From: RUG420 sp045642465
Lineage (GTDB): Bacteria > Bacillota > Clostridia > Oscillospirales > Acutalibacteraceae
DNA: 64,000 nucleotides
Direction: 5' to 3'
Assembly (NCBI GenBank): GCA_045642465.1
Contig: JAZUIY010000002.1
Location: forward strand, 1-64,000
Part shown: positions 8,119 to 16,747 of the stretch, piece after piece
Layout: each line of letters starts with the position of its first letter
How positions within the stretch are numbered: the first letter of the stretch is position 1
Notes under the pieces: model-generated
Told to the model about the DNA's origin: nothing
The model's database searches: none
Seen by the model: the letters and a program-made list of their open reading frames with translations, nothing else
Program-made: the position numbers and the translations under genes

Positions 8119-8202
8119 AACATCAATGTAGGTTTGATACTTAAAAAATAACATAAGCAATAACATTTGTTCAAAAAAACGCATAAAGCAAAAGGAAAAG
8201 AC

Positions 8203-9483
8203 ATGAAAAATCAGGAAATGTTTGAGGCGCTGGGCATCAGCAAAGCAGTGGTAGACTTTTCGGAGGATGTACTGCAGGGGCTGAAAGAGCGCTTTGAAGA
8301 AATAGATGCCATGGCGGAGCTGAACCAGATGAAGGTCATCAAAGCAATGCAGGACAACAAGGTGTCCGCTACTTGCTTTGCCGGCACCACCGGCTATGGT
8401 CACGACGACTTAGGCCGTGACACCTTGGAGCAGGTGTACGCCAGTTGCTTCCACACGGAAGCAGCGCTGGTGCGGAGCCAGATTACCTGTGGCACCCACG
8501 CTTTGGCCGTTGCCCTCAGCGCCAATTTGCTGCCGGGAGACGAATTGTTGTCTCCGGTTGGGGCACCGTATGACACCTTAGAAGAGGTTATTGGCATTAG
8601 AGACTCCATTGGTTCACTAAAAGAATACGGAGTTTCTTATAAACAAGTGAATTTAAACGAAAATGGCAGCTTTAATTATGATATGATTAAAGAGGCTATT
8701 ACAAATAAAACAAAACTCATTACCATTCAGCGGTCCAAAGGGTACGCCATGCGGCCGACCTTCTCTGTGAAACAGATTGGGGAACTGACCCGGTTCTGCA
8801 AAGAATGTAAGCCGGACGTCATTGTCATGGTGGACAACTGCTACGGTGAATTCGTAGAGGACAGGGAACCATCTGACGTTGGGGCTGACTTAATGGTAGG
8901 GTCCTTAATTAAGAACCCGGGTGGCGGCCTGGCTCCTATTGGTGGATACATTGTAGGAAGACAGGACCTGATTGACCGCTGCGCCTACCGCCTGAGCGCG
9001 CCTGGAATTGGCCAGGATGTAGGTGCAAGTTTAATGGTTAACACCCAGTTCTACCAGGGCTTCTTCTTAAGCCCAACGGTGGTTGCCGGAGCCCTGAAGG
9101 GCGCCATCTTTGCAGCCAACGCTTACCAGCGTTTGGGCTTCAAATGCGTACCGAATGCCACCGAAAGCAGACACGACATTATCCAGTCTATTGAGTTGGG
9201 TTCCAAGGAAGGCATGCTTGCCTTCTGTGAGGGCATTCAGTCCGCCGCACCGGTTGACAGCTACTTTGCACCGGTACCTTGCCCAATTCCAGGCTACAAT
9301 GACGAAGTCATTATGGCGGCCGGCGCCTTTGTACAGGGTTCCAGTATTGAACTCTCCGCCGACGGCCCAATCCGTGAACCGTACGCCATCTATTTCCAAG
9401 GTGGCTTAACCTACGCCCACGCCAAGCTGGGCATCATGATGTCTTTACAAAAGATGTATGAAAAAGGACTTATAGTATTATGA
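8203..9483 (+). CDS. PLP-dependent methionine gamma-lyase/YnbB-family enzyme
   Basis: A 426-residue fold-type I PLP enzyme of the family often called aluminium-resistance protein or YnbB (Cys/Met metabolism superfamily). The probable PLP lysine lies in SLIKNPGGGLAP, and IRSQITCGTHA-type and CFAGTTGYGHDDLGRDTLE segments are typical of the family. The biochemical substrate is not established. The ATG at 8203 follows AAAGGAAAAG; an upstream in-frame ATG at 8167 has no ribosome site. Its stop overlaps the next start (ATGA), so it leads a coupled operon. Confidence 0.85.
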   Translation: MKNQEMFEALGISKAVVDFSEDVLQGLKERFEEIDAMAELNQMKVIKAMQDNKVSATCFAGTTGYGHDDLGRDTLEQVYASCFHTEAALVRSQITCGTHALAVALSANLLPGDELLSPVGAPYDTLEEVIGIRDSIGSLKEYGVSYKQVNLNENGSFNYDMIKEAITNKTKLITIQRSKGYAMRPTFSVKQIGELTRFCKECKPDVIVMVDNCYGEFVEDREPSDVGADLMVGSLIKNPGGGLAPIGGYIVGRQDLIDRCAYRLSAPGIGQDVGASLMVNTQFYQGFFLSPTVVAGALKGAIFAANAYQRLGFKCVPNATESRHDIIQSIELGSKEGMLAFCEGIQSAAPVDSYFAPVPCPIPGYNDEVIMAAGAFVQGSSIELSADGPIREPYAIYFQGGLTYAHAKLGIMMSLQKMYEKGLIVL

Positions 9484-10415
9484 CCCGAGAAAGAAAGAAA
9501 ACCGAAAAACGGAATCGCTTTCAGATGGACACGAAGCCATTGAACCTGATGTTAGGTTGGGGCTTTGCGGTTGCTGGCATGATTTACGCTTTCCTCCATT
9601 CCGGCTATACATCCGTTGGATGGGGTATGGCGTTAGGGTTCTGCGCCGTGGCCTTCATTACCATGGGACTTTTTGACAAGAAGTTCACCACGTATGAAAA
9701 GCATTGGTTCCTGATTATTACCGTTACGGCTTCGGTGATTACCGTTCTGTTCCCAGAAGAGAACGTCAACGGCCACCCAGCCATATGGTTTATGTGGCTA
9801 TACCTGCTAGATACTTACTTAAATATTCTATGCGAGCTGCTCATTGCCAAGCAGAGCAAGTGGAATTTCATTGTGTCACTGGCTGTAGAAGTGACAGAAA
9901 TTACGCTGTTCTTCTTACTGAGTTACCGCTTTGCTTCCATGGCAGCCACTTTGTTCTTCTGGATCCCAATTGACATCATCAGTTTCTTCGCTTGGAAGGG
10001 GCACCCGGATGACGTGAATGAGGACCTGACCGAAGTGCGCAGCCTCACCGGCAAGCAGGAGGTACTGGTGGTTATTGGTATTATCCTGTTTACGGTAGGG
10101 GTAGGCTATGGCCTGACTTGCCTGGACTTCGGCTCTGCGGATATTTTCCATGGCAACGAAACCCTGTATACCGTGGTTTGCTACGCTGACGCATGCGTTA
10201 CCGCAGCAGGTATCTTAAACGGCATCTTTATCCTGTTCCGCTTCAAGGAACAGTGGTATGCCTGGTACTTAAGCACCATTGGGGAAGCCGTTATCAATAT
10301 TTTGTCCGGCCAGTACGTTCTGTTGGTACTGAAGGTAGGTTACCTGACCAACACCACCTACGGCTTCATTAAGTGGACCAAGTATATTAAAGGGAAGAAA
10401 GAACATGAAAATTAG
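9480..10415 (+). CDS. PnuC-like nicotinamide riboside/mononucleotide transporter
   Basis: A 311-residue integral membrane protein with seven or more hydrophobic segments. The C-terminal half carries PnuC-type features: YADACVTAAGILNGIFI followed by EQWYAWYLSTIGEAVNI-like and YGFIKWTKY elements. PnuC proteins move pyridine-nucleotide precursors across the membrane. It is longer than typical PnuC because of an N-terminal basic extension and a loop after the third segment. Coupled by ATGA to the PLP enzyme and overlaps the nitrilase by 11 bp. Substrate is inferred from family only. Confidence 0.8.
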   Translation: MTRERKKTEKRNRFQMDTKPLNLMLGWGFAVAGMIYAFLHSGYTSVGWGMALGFCAVAFITMGLFDKKFTTYEKHWFLIITVTASVITVLFPEENVNGHPAIWFMWLYLLDTYLNILCELLIAKQSKWNFIVSLAVEVTEITLFFLLSYRFASMAATLFFWIPIDIISFFAWKGHPDDVNEDLTEVRSLTGKQEVLVVIGIILFTVGVGYGLTCLDFGSADIFHGNETLYTVVCYADACVTAAGILNGIFILFRFKEQWYAWYLSTIGEAVINILSGQYVLLVLKVGYLTNTTYGFIKWTKYIKGKKEHEN

Positions 10416-11190
10416 TCTCTTGCAGACCCGGGCCAACGGTGACCCACAAGAGAATATGAGGGTGGCAGAGGAAGCCTTTAAAACGTGCGATTCACCTCTC
10501 CTCATCTTCCCGGAGACCTTCCAATCCTTGTATCCATTGGATACGCCAATGGAAACCGTGAAAAAACAAGCAGAGTCCCTGAATGGCAGTTTTGTGTGCC
10601 AAATGAGGGAACTGGCAACGAAGTATCATAAAGCCGTCATCTTCGGTATGAGAGAAGAGACGGACGGCCATCCATATAACACGGTGGTTACCATAGACGA
10701 AACGGGAGAAATTAAAAACGTCTATCATAAGCACCACCTTTATGACGCCTTTGGTCATAAAGAATCCGACTATGTTACTGCCGGCACCGAACCGAGAGAA
10801 GTGTTCCAAATGGGAGGCTTCACCTTTGGGGTGCAGGTATGTTATGAAATCCGTTTCCCGGAAGTGTCCAGAACACTGACGGAAAAGGGAGCGGAAGTCC
10901 TGGTAATCCCAACCGCTTGGGTAAAGGGACCAAACAAGATAGAACAGCTCAGAACCTTGGCAAAGGCCAGGGCCATTGAAAATGGCGCCTACGTCTTGGT
11001 GGTGAACCAGACAGGGGAAGACACCACCGGTTTCAGCCTTGCGGTAGACCCGCTGGGCAACATCATAAAGGAAGCTGCCGAGGAGCCAACTGTGCTTACC
11101 ATTGAACTCGAGAAAGAAAAAATAGAAGAAACCAGAAAGGTTACACCATCATGGAATTATGGGACATTTACGACGCAAATAAACAATTGA
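10405..11190 (+). CDS. Carbon-nitrogen hydrolase (nitrilase superfamily, NIT2/YafV type)
   Basis: A 261-residue cytosolic amidase-type enzyme. The Glu-Lys-Cys triad is visible: Glu in FPETF near residue 36, Lys in VYHKHHLYD near 112, and Cys in VCYEIRFPEV near 149. This matches omega-amidase or deaminated-glutathione amidase relatives, which hydrolyse the amide of alpha-keto acids. Overlaps the PnuC gene by 11 bp and the Nudix gene by 40 bp, indicating a compact operon; exact substrate unknown. Confidence 0.87.
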   Translation: MKISLLQTRANGDPQENMRVAEEAFKTCDSPLLIFPETFQSLYPLDTPMETVKKQAESLNGSFVCQMRELATKYHKAVIFGMREETDGHPYNTVVTIDETGEIKNVYHKHHLYDAFGHKESDYVTAGTEPREVFQMGGFTFGVQVCYEIRFPEVSRTLTEKGAEVLVIPTAWVKGPNKIEQLRTLAKARAIENGAYVLVVNQTGEDTTGFSLAVDPLGNIIKEAAEEPTVLTIELEKEKIEETRKVTPSWNYGTFTTQINN

Positions 11191-11906
11191 CCGGAAAGAC
11201 CATGGTCAGAGATGACTGGAACATGGCTCCGGATGAATTTCACCTTACCGTTCAGGGTGCGGTGAAGAATACCGACGGCAGATTCCTGATTACCCAGCGG
11301 GACGAGAACAAGCCTTGGGCTGCCGGCCACTGGGAAGTGTCCGGCGGTGGCGTACAGGCAGGGGAAACCTCCAATGAGGCCATTGTCCGGGAAATCAAGG
11401 AAGAAACCGGGGTAGACGTAGGCTTTGCCAAGGGCGGCCTGCAGTTTACCTATAAGCGGGTAAACCCACAGGAAAAGGACAACTATTTTGTAGATGTCTA
11501 CCTGTTTGAAACCCCGGTGAACGAAGCAGAAGTGACCTTACAGGAAGGGGAAACCCAGAACTGGATGCTGGCCACCAAAGAAGAAATCAAATACCTTGGC
11601 GAAAAGGGCATCTTCATGCACTATGACTCCATTAAGGATATCTTCGGTATTACCGAGGAAACCAAGGCCAAAGCCCCAAAGGGCGAATATGAAAATCAGG
11701 AACGCAAGTCTTCCAATAAGAGCACGCTAATAACCATGCTGATCCTCTTACTGGTATGTGTGGTTCCAATGGTTATTTTGGTAAACACTTCCTGGTTCCA
11801 GAATAAGAGCGCAGAAAAGCAGCAGGAATTCCTGGCTACCTCTGTTTCCGAAACCACCGAAACGCAGACCTTAGACGAATTGCTAGAAGGGGTAGTCAAT
11901 GAATAA
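11151..11906 (+). CDS. Nudix hydrolase with a C-terminal membrane segment
   Basis: A 251-residue protein. Residues 1-165 are a Nudix domain with a perfect Nudix box (Gly66, Glu72, Arg80-Glu81, Glu84-Glu85, Gly87) and the EFHLTVQGAV lead-in of the isopentenyl-diphosphate-isomerase-like subgroup. After a linker, residues about 188-208 form a hydrophobic helix and then a short Thr/Glu-rich tail. A membrane-tethered Nudix domain is unusual. The ATG at 11151 is inside the nitrilase gene; the WDIYD start of the fold requires it. Overlaps the next gene by 8 bp. Confidence 0.85.
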   Translation: MELWDIYDANKQLTGKTMVRDDWNMAPDEFHLTVQGAVKNTDGRFLITQRDENKPWAAGHWEVSGGGVQAGETSNEAIVREIKEETGVDVGFAKGGLQFTYKRVNPQEKDNYFVDVYLFETPVNEAEVTLQEGETQNWMLATKEEIKYLGEKGIFMHYDSIKDIFGITEETKAKAPKGEYENQERKSSNKSTLITMLILLLVCVVPMVILVNTSWFQNKSAEKQQEFLATSVSETTETQTLDELLEGVVNE

Positions 11907-12702
11907 GTCTTTAGATGATATTCTTCACGGTTTTTCCAGTGAATTTTTTGTACCGTTTCAGGAAATCATGGCAGCAGAAAAGGATCCAAACTTCCTAGAT
12001 TTGCTTTCTCTCATGGACCGCTTAGAACAGCTTTCCGATGTCACCGACAACGTACTTTCCTACGTGTCAGACAACCGGGATTACTTCCTGCAGGAAAACT
12101 ACAAAGCCGGTGTCATTAACAACACCATGAAACTGTTCACCGAATACCGGAAGTTACTGTTTAAAGAATCGAATATTGTAAATCGCCTGCTCAGTGGGGA
12201 ATACGACGAGTATGCTCAGGATTCGGCAGACCGTGACCATCAAATTGAAGTGCTGTACCAGGCCATGAACGCCTGCAAACTGGCCATGAACAAGGGCAGT
12301 GGAAAAGGCAGAATTCTCCTCTTCATTGCTGCCACCATCTTGCTTTTGGCCCTGGTGCTCGGCGTAAAATCCTGCCTCAACCAGCAGCCACAGGATAACC
12401 AATCTACCACGTTCCTCACCGAAACCACAACCTCCACGACTACCGAGACAACCACCGAAACAACTACCACTACTACCACGTCTTCCACCGAGTCCCAGTC
12501 TGACACCCAGAGCCAGACCGAAAGCACTACACAGGAAAACCCGGAAGGCATGCAGTACGTAGGGGACGTTCCAAACAAAAAATTCCACAAGTCCAATTGC
12601 CCTGAACTGAAAGAGGAAGACGAAGGGAACTACGTCCGTTGGAACAATAGACAAGACCTAGTGGATCAGGGCTACGCCCCATGCGGCACCTGTAACCCAT
12701 AA
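11899..12702 (+). CDS. Membrane protein with Thr-rich linker and Ada-like zinc-binding module
   Basis: A 267-residue protein: a helical cytoplasmic-looking N-terminal part (1-135), one membrane helix (138-158), a Thr/Ser/Glu-rich linker (about 168-210) and a C-terminal module (220-267) with His230, Cys234, Cys262 and Cys265 in the pattern KKFHKSNC...GYAPCGTC. This resembles the metal-binding fold of the Ada N-terminus that occurs in many exported Bacillota proteins. Function unknown. It is translationally coupled to the Nudix gene and followed by a small gene with a perfect ribosome site. Confidence 0.75.
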   Translation: MNKSLDDILHGFSSEFFVPFQEIMAAEKDPNFLDLLSLMDRLEQLSDVTDNVLSYVSDNRDYFLQENYKAGVINNTMKLFTEYRKLLFKESNIVNRLLSGEYDEYAQDSADRDHQIEVLYQAMNACKLAMNKGSGKGRILLFIAATILLLALVLGVKSCLNQQPQDNQSTTFLTETTTSTTTETTTETTTTTTTSSTESQSDTQSQTESTTQENPEGMQYVGDVPNKKFHKSNCPELKEEDEGNYVRWNNRQDLVDQGYAPCGTCNP

Positions 12703-12711
12703 GGAGGCACC

Positions 12712-12873
12712 ATGGATAAACTAGAATTGTTCTTTATTCAAAAGCAAACCCTAGATATCTTCCTTAACAACGGTGCCATAACCCAAGCCCAATTTGATAA
12801 GTCCTACGGCGACCTGAAAGAAAAAATGCAGATTACCGATGAACAAATCAACAATAAAAAAATAAACAAATAA
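12712..12873 (+). CDS. Small SHOCT-like protein (53 aa)
   Basis: A 53-residue frame with AAGGAGG nine bases before its ATG, starting ten bases after the preceding stop. The sequence TLDIFLNNGAITQAQFDKSY resembles the GAIT-x-EF pattern of SHOCT/short C-terminal helical domains, usually involved in protein contacts. Coding is supported by the ribosome site and operon position. The following 12874-12920 is A-rich and has no terminator hairpin. Confidence 0.65.
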   Translation: MDKLELFFIQKQTLDIFLNNGAITQAQFDKSYGDLKEKMQITDEQINNKKINK

Positions 12874-12920
12874 TGAAAAAAGAATAAGAAATAAAAATAA
12901 AAAATAAAAAGAAAAAACTA

Positions 12921-12974
12921 GTTACCTTAGGCTAACTCATGGTGTATAATAGGTTCAGTTAACATAGGCTAACT
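12921..12974 (+). promoter_or_regulatory. ZIP transporter promoter with two DtxR-like boxes
   Basis: Two direct copies of GTTAnCnTAGGCTAACT lie at 12921-12937 and 12958-12974 (37 bp apart). A promoter with TTACCT (12922-12927), 17-bp spacer and TATAAT (12945-12950) is embedded: the first box covers the -35 and the second the transcription start. The TAGGCTAAC core closely resembles operators of DtxR-family iron or manganese repressors, so metal-dependent repression of the transporter gene is likely. Confidence 0.7.
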
Positions 12975-12989
12975 GAAAGGAACATACGT

Positions 12990-13826
12990 ATGAGTACATT
13001 TTGGTGGGTAGTTATTATTACCGCAATTGCAGGCATTGGAGGCACCGGGCTGGGTGGCGCTGTAGGCGCCATTTTAGGTCGGGATTCCACCAAAGTCGTC
13101 AGTTTACTGCTGGCCTTTGCCGGCGGCATCATGCTGGGCGTTGTCTGCTTTGATTTGCTTCCGGAGGCATTCCGTCCGGAAGGAGCCACAGAGGACATGC
13201 CAATTTGGCTGGTCATTGGTGGCGTTGCAGTAGGTTACGTTCTAATCTATGCTTTAAACTACATAATAGATAAGGTTACAAACCCACAGGTTGCTCACAT
13301 AGACAAAGACCATCCGGCCACAGCAGATGACCTGGATGAACTCATTCACGCAGACCATTTTGACATGCACAAACTCCAGGGTTCCAAGAAGCACGACCTG
13401 TTCTTGGCAGGGGTGGTCATGGCATGCGCCATTGCACTGCATAACCTGCCGGAAGGTATGGTCATTGGTGCTTCTTACGCAGGAGACGCCGGCCTCATCA
13501 TTGCCATTGTCATTGGTCTTCACAACGTTCCGGAGGGCATGTCGGTTTCCGTTCCGCTCATCAGCGGCGGAACCAAACGAGGCAAAGCCATTGCCATCAC
13601 CGCTCTTTCCGGCGCACCTACCGTCATTGGCGCCATGATTGGCTACGCTGTCGGTTTGGTCAGCCCACTTTGGCTGTCCATTTCCCTTAGCTTCGCAGGC
13701 GGCGCCATGATCTACGTTGTTTTCGGCGAACTCCTGCCGGAAGCATTCCTAATGTATAAGTCCAAGGCACCAGGTTTTCTGGCCCTCATCGGCCTCCTGG
13801 TGGGCTTGATTTTGGTTAAATTCTAA
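12990..13826 (+). CDS. ZIP-family divalent metal transporter
   Basis: A 278-residue membrane permease of the ZIP/ZupT family importing zinc, iron or manganese. Eight hydrophobic segments are visible with the signature metal-site motifs HNLPEGMVIG in TM4 and GLHNVPEGMSV in TM5, and a His/Asp-rich loop (about 100-130) between TM3 and TM4. AAGGAACATACGT precedes the ATG. The DtxR-like boxes upstream favour iron or manganese as the signal. The DUF4230 gene follows 24 bp downstream. Confidence 0.93.
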   Translation: MSTFWWVVIITAIAGIGGTGLGGAVGAILGRDSTKVVSLLLAFAGGIMLGVVCFDLLPEAFRPEGATEDMPIWLVIGGVAVGYVLIYALNYIIDKVTNPQVAHIDKDHPATADDLDELIHADHFDMHKLQGSKKHDLFLAGVVMACAIALHNLPEGMVIGASYAGDAGLIIAIVIGLHNVPEGMSVSVPLISGGTKRGKAIAITALSGAPTVIGAMIGYAVGLVSPLWLSISLSFAGGAMIYVVFGELLPEAFLMYKSKAPGFLALIGLLVGLILVKF

Positions 13827-13849
13827 CTGACAAGAACGAGGATATTCAC

Positions 13850-14452
13850 ATGAAGGACAAACTCATCATTGTTCTCAGCTGCCTGGTAGCTGTTTTGGCA
13901 TTGGTCACCGGCATTAGTGTTGGTTCAGATGGCAAAATGAAACTGGACGGGGGAGAAATCAAAAGCGAACTGGTAGACATTGGGGAAATGGCCACCGTGG
14001 AATACAACTACACCCACGTTGCAACCCTCTCCAAGCAGAAGTCCATCAAGATTGCCGACGTATTTAAAATTGACCTGCCGGGCTCTTGGGCAAAATCTTC
14101 CCTGGTTTACAGCGTAGACGGCTGCATCAAGTTCGGCTACGACTTCTCTCAGATTGATGTAAACCTGGATAATGCCAATAAGGTCATTACCGTCACCCTT
14201 CCGGAAGTGAAAGTCATTTCCAACGAATTAGATCAGTCCACCGTTAAAATCCTGGACCAGAAGAACGGCATATTCAAGCTGGTTGGTGCACAAGACATCT
14301 TTGACTCCGAACAACAAATCAAGGACGAAGAACTGAAACTCGCCCAAGAAAAAGGCGCCGAAGACTCCGCCCAAACCAACGCCGCCACCATCATCCAAAA
14401 CACCCTCACCACCACCATGGACCTCGACGGCTACGACATTGTGGTTCAGTAA
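13850..14452 (+). CDS. DUF4230 exported/membrane-anchored protein
   Basis: A 200-residue protein with an N-terminal signal anchor (5-22) and a body that matches the DUF4230 pattern (KSELVDIGEMATVEYNYT near 38-56 and the IDVNLDN...ITVTLPEVKVIS block). The family has no known function; members are extracytoplasmic. It shares the ZIP transcript (24-bp gap) and is closed by a strong terminator, so a role at the envelope under the same metal control is possible but not shown. Confidence 0.8.
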   Translation: MKDKLIIVLSCLVAVLALVTGISVGSDGKMKLDGGEIKSELVDIGEMATVEYNYTHVATLSKQKSIKIADVFKIDLPGSWAKSSLVYSVDGCIKFGYDFSQIDVNLDNANKVITVTLPEVKVISNELDQSTVKILDQKNGIFKLVGAQDIFDSEQQIKDEELKLAQEKGAEDSAQTNAATIIQNTLTTTMDLDGYDIVVQ

Positions 14453-14468
14453 CCAAAACAACAAACAA

Positions 14469-14500
14469 AAAGACCTGAATCACCGATTCAGGTCTTTTTC
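14469..14500 (+). terminator. Intrinsic terminator after the DUF4230 gene
   Basis: AAGACCTGAATC-accg-GATTCAGGTCTT with a T5 tail; an excellent hairpin ending the ZIP/DUF4230 transcript. Confidence 0.92.
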
Positions 14501-14524
14501 AATGCATAATCGGAAAGAATCCGT

Positions 14525-14548
14525 TATAATACACTTAAGGGAAGGAGG
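14525..14548 (+). promoter_or_regulatory. -10 element and ribosome site deciding a GTG start
   Basis: TATAAT at 14525-14530 (weak -35 region near 14502) is followed by GGAGG at 14544-14548, seven bases before a GTG at 14556. This fixes the start of the surface protein downstream of the terminator at 14469-14500. Confidence 0.65.
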
Positions 14549-14555
14549 TTATACC

Positions 14556-16718
14556 GTGGGAAAAACGAAAAAGCTAGTGTTTGCAGCCCTAGCTATCATT
14601 TTAGCGGTAACTGTCCTGGTAGTATCCATTATCCAAGGACAGAAATCCAAAGACACTGACCAAGTTATCAGTGACGACTATAAATCAAATACCGGTTTTG
14701 TCTACGGCTCCGTTCCGAAATACGCAGGAAAGCCTTACGTAGAAGTGAACGAAAACAAAACCTTCTTTACGAAGCATGACCTAAAGAAAGAGACCTTTGT
14801 CAGTTTCAGTGACTTAGACCAGGATGGCCGTGCCGGTGTGGCATTGGCTTGCCTTGACCAAACCAGCATTCCAAAAGCAGGCGAGGCCAAAGGAAACATA
14901 GATAACATTTATCCATCTGGTTTAAAGGGGAATAACCATATTTATCAGGGTGACTTCCTCTATGAACGCTGCCACTTAATTGGCTGGCAGCTTTGCAGAG
15001 AGTACACCAATCAGAAGAACTTGTTAACCGGAACTGAATACCTGAACGAAGAGGGTATCCAGCCACTGGAAAAGCAGGTGCTCCGTTACATTGAAAAAAC
15101 AGGAAACCACGTTATGTACCGTGTAACTCCGGTCTTTGTGGATAACGATAAAATTGCCAGAGGCGTGCTCTTAGAAGCCAAGTCCGTAGAGGATAAAGGC
15201 AAAGGCTTAGAGTTCTGCTGCTTCTGCTACAACGTGCAGGATGGGGTAGAAATCAACTACACCACCGGGGAAAACAAAGCCACTGAAACAGATAACTCCA
15301 AGATTTACCGTATTTCCGGTACCACCAGATTCAGCACTTGTATTGCCATTGCAGATGAACTGCTGGACCACTATGGAGAACAGAAATTCCACAACATCAT
15401 TGTTGCCAGCAGTAGCAACTTTGCAGATGCACTTTCCGGTGCCTACCTGGCTAAGGTAAAACAGGCACCAATTCTCATTGTAGATACCAATGATGTCTTT
15501 AAGTCCTCCGAAAAGCAGATGCGGGAATACATAGAAGAACACCTCTTCGAAGACGGTACCGTATACCTGCTTGGTGGTAAAACCGCCATTTCAGAGGAAT
15601 TCGAACAGTCTCTTTCTGCCAAGCACATTCAGCGCTTACAAGGTCAAGACCGTATTGAAACCAACCTTGCCGTCCTTAAGGCCGCTGGCGTCAGCCCGAA
15701 TTCAGACCTTTTGGTAGCAAACGCATATAGCTTTGCAGACGGTCTGTCCGCTGCTGCAGTAGGTGCTCCAATCTTACTGGTAGAAGGGGATAAGTTAACG
15801 GACAATCAGAAGGCCTTCTTAAAGGACCTTCAGTTGAAGAAAGCATACATTCTCGGTGGTCTCACCATTACGCCAGACACCATTAAGGACGACGTAAAGC
15901 AGTACTGCCAGGAAACCCAGCGTATTGGTGGGGAAGACAGATACGACACTTCCGCACAGATTGCTGATATCTTCTTCCCGAAGGCAGAAACTGTGGTTCT
16001 GGCCTCTGGGGAAGACTTCCCGGACGGACTCTGCGGCGGCCCTCTTGCATTGGCAAAGGGAGCTCCATTACTCCTAACCAATAAAGAGAATTGCTACCCG
16101 GCCCGCAATTACGCCATGGCCAAGGGCATGAAGAAAGTCACCGTACTTGGCGGTAACATTACCCTGAGTAATGACGTGGCAGAAATGGTACTGGGTCTTC
16201 GCAACCCACCGCCAACCACGACCACTACCACCACAACCACCACGACTACGACAACCACCACAACCACCACAACCATTCCATATAACCCAGACATTACCAG
16301 GAACACCACCACCTTGAACCCTCCGGACATTACGAAAATAGAGGATACCCTGAAACCAATTTCCGAATTTTCACTTCCGGATAAATACAAACTGGAGAAC
16401 GGCCTTCCATCCAACTATCAGGCTATTCTCTTAGGCCCGGCCACAGCGTATACCAAGACCGGGAAAAAGTGTTCCACCGGTGTATGGCCGCAGCCTGGCT
16501 ACGTAGCAGTAGACCCGAATGAAATCCCATACGGATCGGAACTCTACATTGTCTCTGCAGACGGTAACCACGTTTACGGCTACTGCATTGCAGCAGACAC
16601 CGGCAGCTTCATCTACACCTCCGACACCGTCGTAGACCTCTACATGAACTCCGACACCCAATGCAAGCAATGGGGCCGCCGCGATGTAGTCATCTACGTC
16701 CTTCACTGGGGTAAATAA
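14556..16718 (+). CDS. Surface protein: EndA-like nuclease, three CWB2 repeats, 3D domain
   Basis: A 720-residue protein started at GTG 14556. Order: signal anchor (about 6-27); EndA/DNA-RNA non-specific nuclease-like domain (about 45-240) with YERCHLIGWQL (136-146) and NQKNLLTGTEYLN, where Cys139 replaces the Gly of the usual DRGH; three cell-wall-binding type 2 repeats (about 250-549, each with TTRFSTCIAIA, GQDRIETNLA or GEDRYDTSAQIA); a poly-Thr linker (553-573); and a C-terminal 3D domain (about 631-720) with its three aspartates in VAVDP, AADTG and VVDLY. The anchor modules hold it on secondary wall polymers; 3D domains occur in peptidoglycan lytic enzymes. An in-frame upstream ATG would lie before the terminator and promoter. 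Confidence 0.88.
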   Translation: MGKTKKLVFAALAIILAVTVLVVSIIQGQKSKDTDQVISDDYKSNTGFVYGSVPKYAGKPYVEVNENKTFFTKHDLKKETFVSFSDLDQDGRAGVALACLDQTSIPKAGEAKGNIDNIYPSGLKGNNHIYQGDFLYERCHLIGWQLCREYTNQKNLLTGTEYLNEEGIQPLEKQVLRYIEKTGNHVMYRVTPVFVDNDKIARGVLLEAKSVEDKGKGLEFCCFCYNVQDGVEINYTTGENKATETDNSKIYRISGTTRFSTCIAIADELLDHYGEQKFHNIIVASSSNFADALSGAYLAKVKQAPILIVDTNDVFKSSEKQMREYIEEHLFEDGTVYLLGGKTAISEEFEQSLSAKHIQRLQGQDRIETNLAVLKAAGVSPNSDLLVANAYSFADGLSAAAVGAPILLVEGDKLTDNQKAFLKDLQLKKAYILGGLTITPDTIKDDVKQYCQETQRIGGEDRYDTSAQIADIFFPKAETVVLASGEDFPDGLCGGPLALAKGAPLLLTNKENCYPARNYAMAKGMKKVTVLGGNITLSNDVAEMVLGLRNPPPTTTTTTTTTTTTTTTTTTTTIPYNPDITRNTTTLNPPDITKIEDTLKPISEFSLPDKYKLENGLPSNYQAILLGPATAYTKTGKKCSTGVWPQPGYVAVDPNEIPYGSELYIVSADGNHVYGYCIAADTGSFIYTSDTVVDLYMNSDTQCKQWGRRDVVIYVLHWGK

Positions 16719-16747
16719 CAAGATAACCATAGAAAACGGAGAATATT

